Of a DNA stretch of 23,735 nucleotides, positions 7,899-14,055 are shown one piece after another. The translations under genes and the position numbers were made by a program. Origin of the DNA: Candidatus Elusimicrobium euhamitermitis (lineage in GTDB: Bacteria > Elusimicrobiota > Elusimicrobia > Elusimicrobiales > Elusimicrobiaceae); the NCBI GenBank assembly GCA_031254225.1, contig JAIRUU010000041.1, positions 1 to 23,735 on the forward strand, read 5' to 3'. How positions within the stretch are numbered: position 1 is the stretch's first letter; each line of letters opens with the position of its first letter. The notes beneath the pieces were generated by a model that saw only the letters and a program-made list of their open reading frames with translations, was not told where the DNA came from and made no database searches.

Positions 7899-8114
7899 AT
7901 GTGCATAGCCGCGCCAGGTCAGGTAATAAGTATTGCGGGTGAGACGGCGCAGGTAAAGTTTGGCCGCCTTACGCGCGCAGCGCAGACCAGGCTTAAGCCT
8001 AATGTCAAAAAGGGCGATTACGTGCTTGTACACGCCGGTTTTATTATGGAAATTTTAGAACGCTCCGACGCGCTTGAGCGCATAAAATTGTTTAAAGAAA
8101 CGGGGCTGGACTGA
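7899..8114 (+). CDS. hypC: Hydrogenase maturation chaperone HypC
   Basis: A 71-residue HypC/HupF family protein. The N-terminal MCIAAPGQV carries the essential Cys2, which binds the Fe(CN)2CO intermediate together with HypD. The small beta-barrel core (VKFGRLTRAA ... KKGDYVLVHAGF) and the amphipathic C-terminal helix ending EIL..ALERIKLF are typical of the family. HypC carries iron between HypD and the apo large subunit of [NiFe] hydrogenase. It lies 2 nt after the MBL gene and its TGA stop shares one base with the hypD ATG (TGATG), so translation is coupled. A GAGG-containing ribosome site lies within the end of the MBL gene. Confidence 0.95.
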   Translation: MCIAAPGQVISIAGETAQVKFGRLTRAAQTRLKPNVKKGDYVLVHAGFIMEILERSDALERIKLFKETGLD

Positions 8115-9151
8115 TGTTTGCCGCGCTTAACAAATCCGCCGCGAGGCTTAACCGCGCCGTCAATATTATGGAAGTCTGCGGCACGCATACGAACGCGATA
8201 GCGCGGTTCGGGCTTAAAAAAGTTTTAAATAAAAAAATAAATTTAATTTCCGGCCCGGGCTGTCCTGTTTGCGTCACCAGCGATATAGATTTATGGCGGG
8301 GAATAAATTTAGCCGCGCGCCGTAACGTCGCAATCTGCACTTTTGCGGATATGCTGCGCGTGCCGGATATTTCCGGCAACAGTCTTGCGGCCGCTAAGGC
8401 GGACGGGGCTGACGTGAGGGTTGTTTACAGCCCCATGGACGCGCTTGATTTTGCGCGGAAAACAAGAAAGAACGTCGTGCTGATAGCGGCGGGGTTTGAG
8501 ACCACGGCGCCGGCGGTTGCCGCCGTGATACTCAAGGCCGCAAAACTTAAACTCAAAAATTTTTTTGTGTTTCCCATGCTCAAGTTAATAAATCCCGCTA
8601 TAAAAATTTTGCTTGACGGCGAAAATAATATTGACGCGTTTCTGCTGCCCGGCCACGTGAGCCTTGTGCTTGGTATGGAGCCTTATAAATTTATAGCGCG
8701 CAAATATAAAAAGACCTGCGTTATAGGCGGTTTTGAAGCAACGGAAATTATTGCCGCTCTTGAAAAAATTGTAAACCAGATTAATCTCGGCCGCGCCGAA
8801 ATTGAAAACGCGTATCCGCCCGTGCGCGCGGAAGGCAACGCGGCCGCGCGGGAAATTATGTTTAATGTTTTTACGCCGTACGCCGCGCTTTGGCGCGGGC
8901 TTGGCAGAATAAAAAATTCAGGCCTTAAAATAAAAAAAGAATTTTCGGCATATGACGCGCTTGCAAATTTTAAATTCCCGCCGCCGCCGAAAATAAAACC
9001 GTCAGGCTGCAAATGCAGCGCGGTTTTGGCCGGCAAAATTACGCCGGAGCAGTGCAATTTATTCGGCAAAAAATGCATGCCGCAAAATCCTATGGGGCCG
9101 TGCATGGTGTCGGGCGAGGGCGCGTGCCGCGCTTTATATGAAAACAGATAA
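8114..9151 (+). CDS. hypD: Hydrogenase maturation protein HypD
   Basis: A 345-residue HypD. The protein is the scaffold on which Fe(CN)2CO is assembled with HypC and HypE. Signature motifs are CGTHT (22-26), GPGCPVC (47-53), and GFETTAP, and the C-terminal cysteine block that holds the 4Fe-4S cluster (GCKC ... EQC ... KKC ... GPCMVSGEGAC). All expected cysteines are present and the length is slightly below the usual 360-370. The 3' end overlaps hypE by 14 nt in another frame, consistent with a tight operon. Lysine, isoleucine and alanine composition matches the neighbours, with no sign of recent transfer. Confidence 0.96.
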   Translation: MFAALNKSAARLNRAVNIMEVCGTHTNAIARFGLKKVLNKKINLISGPGCPVCVTSDIDLWRGINLAARRNVAICTFADMLRVPDISGNSLAAAKADGADVRVVYSPMDALDFARKTRKNVVLIAAGFETTAPAVAAVILKAAKLKLKNFFVFPMLKLINPAIKILLDGENNIDAFLLPGHVSLVLGMEPYKFIARKYKKTCVIGGFEATEIIAALEKIVNQINLGRAEIENAYPPVRAEGNAAAREIMFNVFTPYAALWRGLGRIKNSGLKIKKEFSAYDALANFKFPPPPKIKPSGCKCSAVLAGKITPEQCNLFGKKCMPQNPMGPCMVSGEGACRALYENR

Positions 9152-10133
9152 AGTCATAACGCTGGAACACGGCGCGGGCGGTGAAGCAAGCCGCGCGCTG
9201 GTTAATAAACTGGTGCTTAAATATTTTAAAAATAATATTTTGGCGCGGCTTGACGACGCTGCCGCGCTGGAAATTTCCGCAGGAAAAATAGCTTTTACTA
9301 CGGACGGTTACGTTGTCAATCCGATATTTTTTGACGGCGGAAATATAGGGGACATCGCGCTTTGCGGCACGGTTAACGATTTGTCGGTTAAAGGCGCTGC
9401 GGCAAAATATATTTCGCTCGCTTTAATTATTGAAGAGGGGTTTAAGCTGGCGGATTTGGAACGTATTTTCAAAAGCATTGCCGCGCGCGCGCATGAAGCG
9501 GGCGTGCGGATTGTTACCGGAGACACTAAAGTCGTGCAGCGCGGCGCGGCGGATAAAATTTTTATAAACACGTCGGGCGTAGGGGAAATTATTAAAGAAA
9601 TGTCGCCGGACAATATAAGAGCGGGGGACGCGGTTATAGTAAGCGGTTTTCTGGGCGAACACGGCATGGCGATAATGAACGCGCGTCATAATCTGGGTCT
9701 TAAAGGTTTGCGCAGCGACGTTGCGCCGCTCTGCGCGGTTACGTGCGCCGTTCTGCCTTACGCTCATATGATGAGGGATTTGACAAGAGGCAGTTTAACG
9801 TCTTCTTTGACGGAAATTGCCGGAAGCTGCGGCTTTGATATTGAAATTGACGCGGAAAAAATTCCTTTAAACTCCGCCGTAAAAGCCGCTTGCGCGCTGC
9901 TTGGGACTGACCCGCTTCAAAGCGCGAACGAGGGCAAATTGGTCTGCTTTGCGCCCGCCGCGCAGGCTACAAAAATTTTAAAAATAATGCGCGCGCAAAA
10001 ATACGGCCTGCGCGCCGCTCTGATAGGCCGAGTGCTGAAAACAAAAAATAAAAAAGTTTTTATAAAAACCTCCGTCGGCGCGCGGCGTATGCTTAAAGAA
10101 CGCGCCGGGGAAAATCTGCCGCGTTTATGTTAA
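9138..10133 (+). CDS. hypE: Carbamoyl dehydratase HypE
   Basis: A 331-residue HypE of the AIR synthase/SelD-like ATPase family. It dehydrates the thiocarbamate made by HypF on its own C-terminal cysteine to thiocyanate, the source of the cyanide ligands. Seen: N-terminal LEHGAGGEAS, DDAAA and FTTDGYVVNPIFFDGGNIG, GDTKVV, ANEGKLV, and a C-terminal PRLC ending in the essential Cys331 (usually PRIC). The normally conserved RDxTRGGVA loop reads DLTRGSLTSSLTEIA here, a mild deviation. The gene overlaps hypD by 14 nt and hypF by 7 nt. Confidence 0.96.
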   Translation: MKTDKVITLEHGAGGEASRALVNKLVLKYFKNNILARLDDAAALEISAGKIAFTTDGYVVNPIFFDGGNIGDIALCGTVNDLSVKGAAAKYISLALIIEEGFKLADLERIFKSIAARAHEAGVRIVTGDTKVVQRGAADKIFINTSGVGEIIKEMSPDNIRAGDAVIVSGFLGEHGMAIMNARHNLGLKGLRSDVAPLCAVTCAVLPYAHMMRDLTRGSLTSSLTEIAGSCGFDIEIDAEKIPLNSAVKAACALLGTDPLQSANEGKLVCFAPAAQATKILKIMRAQKYGLRAALIGRVLKTKNKKVFIKTSVGARRMLKERAGENLPRLC

Positions 10134-12295
10134 GACAAAAACTTATTGTAACGGGCGTTATTCAGGGCGTAGGGTTTCGGCCGTTTGTTTATAAGGCGGC
10201 GCGCAAACTCGGGCTCACTGGTTTTGTGCGGAATACTTCACGCGGCGTGGAAATTGAGGCGCAGGGCAAAAATGCCGGAAGTCTGCAAAATTATATTTAC
10301 AAATATGTTCCGCCGCAGGCCAGTATAGAGAACATCAAAATTGCGCCGCTTAAAATAAAAAAAGAAAAAGAATTTAAAATTTTAATAAGTAAAAAATATG
10401 ACGCGCAAAGCGCGCTGCTGCCGCCTGATTTGGCGCTTTGCAAAAACTGCGCCAAAGAAATTCTGGATACGCAAAACCGCCGTTACAATTATCCTCTTAC
10501 AAACTGCACGGACTGCGGGCCGCGCGTGAGCATAACCGCCGCGCTGCCGTATGACCGTAAAAATACGACGATGAATAAATTTAAAATGTGCCCGTCGTGC
10601 GCGGCGGAATATAACGACCCGCTCAGCCGCCGCTTTCACGCGCAGCCAAACTGCTGCCCGGTCTGCGGGCCGCAGGTTTTTTTTGAAGGGGAAAAAGGAG
10701 AGAAAGCTTTGAAAAAAGCCGCGCGGTTTATTGACGGCGGAAAGATTATCGCTTTAAAAAGCATAGGCGGTTACCACCTGGCCTGCGACGCTAAAAATTT
10801 TAAGGCGGTTACTCTTCTGCGCCGGCGCAAAAACAGGCCGCATAAACCTTTTGCGCTTATGTTTAACGATTTAAAAACCGCCAAAAAATATTGCCGCGTT
10901 ACGCCGCTCGCCGCCAAATATCTAAAATCTTCCGCCGCGCCAATAGTCATGGCGCGCAAAAAAATTACGCTGCGCGGCGTGGCGGATAATTTGAATAATT
11001 ACGGCGTGATGCTGGCTTACACGCCGCTGCACAAAATACTTTTTTCAATGCTTAAAACGGACGCGCTGGTAATGACGTCCGGCAACGCTGCGGGCGGCGC
11101 GCTTTGCAGTCTGGACAATGAAGCGCGGGCAAAATTAAAAAATATAGCCGACGGGTTTTTGTTCCATAATCGTGAGATTTATAATAAGCTTGACGACTCC
11201 GTGATGTTTGAGGCGCTTGGCAAAATGCGTTTTATACGCCGCGCGCGCGGTTACGCGCCGCGGCCGTTAACGCTTGCGCGCCGCTCGGCAAAAACCGTTT
11301 GCGGGCTGGGCGCGAACAAGACCGCCGCGGCATGTTTTATTGACGGCAATAAAGCGTATCTTACGCAGTACACCGGTAATTTGGACAAAGAAGAAAACCG
11401 GAAATTTTATTTGGACGCGGCCGCAAAAACGCAAAAACTTTTTAGCTTGAAACCGAAAATTTTTGCGCGCGATTTGCACCCAGATTATTTTACGTCTCAG
11501 TTAAAACCTTCCGCCCGCGCCGTGCAGCATCACGCGGCGCACGCTTTAAGCGTTGAGGCGGAGCATAATTTGAAAGGTAAATATCTCGGCATAATTTTTG
11601 ACGGCATGGGGCTTGGGGACGACGGCGCGGTCTGGGGCGGGGAATTTTTGGTTTTTAATAATAAAAAATATAGCCGCGCCGGAACTTTTGAGAGTATCTT
11701 ACTGCCGGGCGGGGATATAAGCGTTAAAGAAATTTGGCGTCTCGGCCTTGGAATTACGGGGAACGCGCACGATAATCTGTTTAAAGGGATTAATAAAAAT
11801 GACGTGGAAACCGCGCTGGCGCAGATAAAGGCCGGCATAAATTGTCCGAAGTGCGGCAGCGTCGGGCGGTTATTTGACGCGGCCGCTTTTTTGTGCGGCC
11901 TGCGGCAGACTGTAACATATCAGGCGCAGGCGGCCATGGAGCTTGAGGCAAAATTTACCGCGCCCGCAAAACCGTATCCCGTTAAAATAGAAAAACGCGG
12001 CGGCGTTTATACGGTTTTGACAAAACCCGCGTTTGAAGAAATTTTGCGGCGGAGAGAAGACGCGCAAACCGTGTCCAACCGTTTTCACTCTTTTATAATT
12101 AAAGCTGCCGCGGAAACAGCCGGAAAAATAGGAGTAAAACAGGTAGTTTTGAGCGGCGGGGTATTCCAAAATAAAATTTTGCTGGAAGGGATTTATAACG
12201 CTTTGACAAAAGCGGGATTTAAAGTTTACCTGAACGAACAGGTAAGCTGCAATGACAGCGGGCTCGCGCTCGGGCAGGCGTATTATTTACTGTAA
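10127..12295 (+). CDS. hypF: Carbamoyltransferase HypF
   Basis: A 722-residue HypF that makes carbamoyl-AMP from carbamoyl phosphate and ATP and transfers the carbamoyl group to the HypE C-terminal cysteine. Domains in order: acylphosphatase-like (GVIQGVGFRPFVYK, about 10-23), double zinc finger with four CxxC pairs (about 105/108, 127/130, 155/158, 177/180), YrdC-like (about 195-380, KSIGGYHLACDA, MTSGN), and the Kae1-like transferase (about 390-720: ARDLHPDY, VQHHAAHA metal site, FDGMGLGDDGAVWGGEF, VVLSGGVFQN). It is the last gene of the operon and overlaps hypE by 7 nt. No classical terminator directly follows, only the repeat cluster. Confidence 0.97.
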   Translation: MLRQKLIVTGVIQGVGFRPFVYKAARKLGLTGFVRNTSRGVEIEAQGKNAGSLQNYIYKYVPPQASIENIKIAPLKIKKEKEFKILISKKYDAQSALLPPDLALCKNCAKEILDTQNRRYNYPLTNCTDCGPRVSITAALPYDRKNTTMNKFKMCPSCAAEYNDPLSRRFHAQPNCCPVCGPQVFFEGEKGEKALKKAARFIDGGKIIALKSIGGYHLACDAKNFKAVTLLRRRKNRPHKPFALMFNDLKTAKKYCRVTPLAAKYLKSSAAPIVMARKKITLRGVADNLNNYGVMLAYTPLHKILFSMLKTDALVMTSGNAAGGALCSLDNEARAKLKNIADGFLFHNREIYNKLDDSVMFEALGKMRFIRRARGYAPRPLTLARRSAKTVCGLGANKTAAACFIDGNKAYLTQYTGNLDKEENRKFYLDAAAKTQKLFSLKPKIFARDLHPDYFTSQLKPSARAVQHHAAHALSVEAEHNLKGKYLGIIFDGMGLGDDGAVWGGEFLVFNNKKYSRAGTFESILLPGGDISVKEIWRLGLGITGNAHDNLFKGINKNDVETALAQIKAGINCPKCGSVGRLFDAAAFLCGLRQTVTYQAQAAMELEAKFTAPAKPYPVKIEKRGGVYTVLTKPAFEEILRRREDAQTVSNRFHSFIIKAAAETAGKIGVKQVVLSGGVFQNKILLEGIYNALTKAGFKVYLNEQVSCNDSGLALGQAYYLL

Positions 12296-12301
12296 TTAAT
12301 A

Positions 12302-12343
12302 TTTTCCCCTCGCCCCTTGCGGGAGAGGGCAGGGTGAGGGGTA
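12302..12343 (-). repeat. G/C-asymmetric intergenic repeat, copy 1 (inverted)
   Basis: Read on the minus strand this is TACCCCTCACCCTG, then CCCTCTC, CCGCAA, GGGGCGAGGGG, AAAA. It is an imperfect inverted copy of copy 2 (12441-12483), about 97 bases away. Each copy is itself an imperfect hairpin with a CCCTCTC/GAGGGG-type pairing and a CCGCAA turn. Similar TACCCCTCACCCC-type repeats are common between genes in many bacteria. It sits 6 nt after the hypF stop and may form a transcript-end hairpin with copy 2. Confidence 0.75.
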
Positions 12344-12440
12344 GCGTTGTAGCTTGATAATGATTTTAAATATTACGCCATATCTTAAACAACACGACTA
12401 ATCCAAATTTAAATAGTTTAATTCCCGCTTCAACAGAAAC

Positions 12441-12483
12441 TACCCCTCACCCCAACCCCTCTCCCGCAAGGGGCGAAGGGAAA
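12441..12483 (+). repeat. G/C-asymmetric intergenic repeat, copy 2
   Basis: TACCCCTCACCCC, AACCCCTCTC, CCGCAA, then GGGGCGAAGGGAAA. Its left half is C-rich and its right half is G-rich. It matches copy 1 in inverted orientation, and matches both ends of copy 3 in direct orientation. The spacer from copy 1 (12344-12440) is A/T-rich with no ORF or other recognisable feature. Confidence 0.75.
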
Positions 12484-12514
12484 GAGGAAAAAACTTTATT
12501 TTATAACGTCTATT

Positions 12515-12644
12515 TACCCCTCATACCTGCCCCTCTCAGTGCTTTGCACTGAGCGATTTGGACTTTTTGCTCCGCAAAAAAAGGCTGTCCAAATCGTTAC
12601 TCATAATCGCCCTGCAAGCAGGACTGAAAAGGGGCGAGGGGAAA
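12515..12644 (+). repeat. G/C-asymmetric repeat, copy 3, interrupted by a hairpin-rich insert
   Basis: The left arm TACCCCTCATACCTG plus CCCCTCTC (12515-12537) and the right arm GGGGCGAGGGGAAA (12631-12644) correspond to the two halves of copy 2. The 6-base CCGCAA turn of copy 2 is replaced by about 93 bases. The arms still pair (CCCCTC 12517-12522 with GAGGGG 12636-12641; CCCCT 12530-12534 with AGGGG 12630-12634), closing a multi-branched fold. Confidence 0.65.
12535..12622 (+). other. Three nested or adjacent hairpins inside repeat copy 3
   Basis: Hairpin 1: CTCAGTGC-TTT-GCACTGAG (12535-12553, 8 pairs). Hairpin 2: CGATTTGGAC (12554-12563) with GTCCAAATCG (12587-12596), 10 pairs, enclosing TTTTTGC-TCC-GCAAAAA (12564-12580, 7 pairs) with a six-base bulge. 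Hairpin 3: CCTGC-AA-GCAGG (12611-12622). The first two abut without a gap. The overall shape is a closed stem with three arms. It could be a small mobile repeat (MITE or REP-like) or a structured RNA. No ORF of note is present. Confidence 0.6.
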
Positions 12645-12660
12645 GGTTTAATTACAAATA

Positions 12661-12690
12661 AAAAACCCCGTCTTTTCAGACGGGGTTTTT
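12661..12690 (-). terminator. Terminator of pilin gene 1 (bidirectional shape)
   Basis: CCCCGTC (12666-12672) pairs with GACGGGG (12679-12685) around a TTTTCA loop, flanked by an A tract and a T tract. It lies 13 nt past the pilin stop on the minus strand and ends in a T run there. The symmetric flanks could also stop read-through from the hyp operon. Confidence 0.9.
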
Positions 12691-12702
12691 TTCTAAACTA
12701 AA

Positions 12703-13206
12703 TTAGAACAATGAAGTAGGATCAGTCGCTCCGGCCGGAACCGTGGTCGTGCTGTCGCTGTCGTTATATTCTAAACAAATATCGCCAGCTTTGCCGGTGT
12801 CCGCGGTATAGCAGTAAGGTTTATTTGTGTCGTTAAAACCCTTGCCGACAAAATACGGATAAGCCGCATTGTCTCTTTTCGCCCATATTTGGGGAGCGTT
12901 GGTCGTATCCAAAATTACGATAAAACCATTTTGGGCTTTGGTCGTAAGAGTGTCATTAAGTTTTTTACCCTGGGAGATGGTACCTGAAGGCGTGGTATCC
13001 AGTCTTTTCCAGTTATCGGTAAATGTGCCGGTTGACATGAAATATCTCTGTTCGGCAAGGACTGCGTTGCCGATGACAGTTTCAGCTTCCGCCATTCTGG
13101 ATTTTTCAACTGCTTTGAAGTATTGCGGCAGCGCGATAGCAGCCAAAATACCGATAATGAGCACGACGACTAAGAGCTCAATTAAGGTAAAACCTTTCTT
13201 ATTCAT
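12703..13206 (-). CDS. Type IV pilin-like / pseudopilin protein 1
   Basis: About 167 residues from the chosen start at ATG 13206-13204. A strong GAGGAGGGG ribosome site lies 4 nt before it and the resulting N-terminus is MNKKGFTLIELLVV, a class III prepilin signal (cleavage Gly|Phe, Glu at +5). A longer frame from ATG 13248 would add 14 residues and bury that signal, so I rejected it. The hydrophobic helix (VVLIIGILAAIALPQY) forms the filament core. The globular part has a cysteine pair (YCYT ... DICLEY) that may close the C-terminal disulfide loop, and a Ser/Thr-rich tail. The export route is inferred: processing by PilD and assembly into a type IV pilus or type II-like filament. No pilus machinery gene is adjacent. 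Confidence 0.93.
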   Translation of the reverse strand: MNKKGFTLIELLVVVLIIGILAAIALPQYFKAVEKSRMAEAETVIGNAVLAEQRYFMSTGTFTDNWKRLDTTPSGTISQGKKLNDTLTTKAQNGFIVILDTTNAPQIWAKRDNAAYPYFVGKGFNDTNKPYCYTADTGKAGDICLEYNDSDSTTTVPAGATDPTSLF

Positions 13207-13259
13207 AATTCCCCTCCTCAAGGGATGTAATTTTTGTGGCAAATGCATACCACATAATT

Positions 13260-13288
13260 AGTTTAATATTAAAACAGATGTTTGTCAA
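13260..13288 (-). promoter_or_regulatory. Sigma70 promoter of pilin gene 1
   Basis: On the minus strand a perfect TTGACA (13288-13283), a 17-nt spacer, and TAAACT (13265-13260, 4 of 6). The predicted start near 13253 gives a leader of about 47 nt ending in the GAGGAGGGG ribosome site. It is the best -35 in the window, suggesting strong expression of the pilin independent of the upstream protease gene. Confidence 0.7.
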
Positions 13289-13302
13289 TATTATAATTGT
13301 AA

Positions 13303-14046
13303 TTATTTTTTGGCGGAGGCGGTGTAATACATCATAGCCTCGGACATATGTTTCTGAATATCAGCTATTCGGGTACTGTCTGACGGGTGGGTGGACAAAA
13401 ATTGCGGGGTTTTACCGCCGCCGGCAGAACTCATGCGCTGCCAGAAGCCGACGGCTTTGCGCGGGTCATAACCTGATTTTGACATTATGATGAGACCTAT
13501 ATAATCAGCCTCGCTTTCCTGCTTTCTGTTAAACGGGAGCGCCACGCCGTAGTTGGAAACAAGACCGTAGGCGGCGGTGACGGCGTTGCTGCCCGTGCCT
13601 AAACCCAAAAGCTGTCCGCCTAAATTTATTAAAGAGTCCTGGCTCATTCTTTCAGCGCCGTGGCGGGCAAGCGCGTGCGCTATTTCATGGCCCATGACCA
13701 CGGCCATACCGTCGTCGTCCTGCGTTACGGACAGTATGCCCGAATATACGGCCACTTTGCCGCCGGGCAGGCAGAAAGCGTTGATTTGTTTATCGTCAAT
13801 GAGCACAAATTCCCACGCGTAATTAGCGTCAATATGTTTGGCCAGATTCTGGCCCACGCGCGTTACCTGGTTTGCGGCCGGAGTGCCTTTTATCACTTTG
13901 GACTGGTTTACTATCTGCTGGAAAGACTGCAGGCCAAGCGTCTGTTCTTCCTGCGAGGATACCGTTATAAGCTGCCTGCGCCCTGAAATCGGCGCGGTAG
14001 TACACGAAAAAAGGAATAGAAGGGATAGTATCAATACTTTCTTCAC
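13303..14046 (-). CDS. M48 family metalloprotease lipoprotein (LoiP/YggG-like)
   Basis: A 247-residue zinc metalloprotease with a lipoprotein signal: MKK, a hydrophobic run, then LFSC with Cys15 as the lipid site. The zinc motif HEIAH is at residues 120-124 and the third ligand is Glu179 in ESEADYIG. STHPSDSTRI near 218-226 is also typical of the LoiP/YggG and BepA-type M48C group, which acts on misfolded or mis-assembled envelope proteins at the outer membrane. No TPR repeats are present, so it is closer to LoiP than to BepA. The ATG has a TAGGAG ribosome site and follows the transporter-EIIA gene by only 9 nt, so the pair is an operon. Confidence 0.93.
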   Translation of the reverse strand: MKKVLILSLLFLFSCTTAPISGRRQLITVSSQEEQTLGLQSFQQIVNQSKVIKGTPAANQVTRVGQNLAKHIDANYAWEFVLIDDKQINAFCLPGGKVAVYSGILSVTQDDDGMAVVMGHEIAHALARHGAERMSQDSLINLGGQLLGLGTGSNAVTAAYGLVSNYGVALPFNRKQESEADYIGLIIMSKSGYDPRKAVGFWQRMSSAGGGKTPQFLSTHPSDSTRIADIQKHMSEAMMYYTASAKK

Positions 14047-14055
14047 ATAAAACTC

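Noticed and set aside
12302..12644. CRISPR array or IS element at the repeat cluster
   Set aside because: The copies are in mixed orientation with unequal spacing and internal palindromes, there are no regular spacers, and no cas or transposase gene is present.
13207..13248. Upstream ATG for pilin 1 giving a 14-residue longer protein
   Set aside because: It would bury the prepilin signal and lacks a ribosome site, while the internal ATG has GAGGAGGGG at the right distance.
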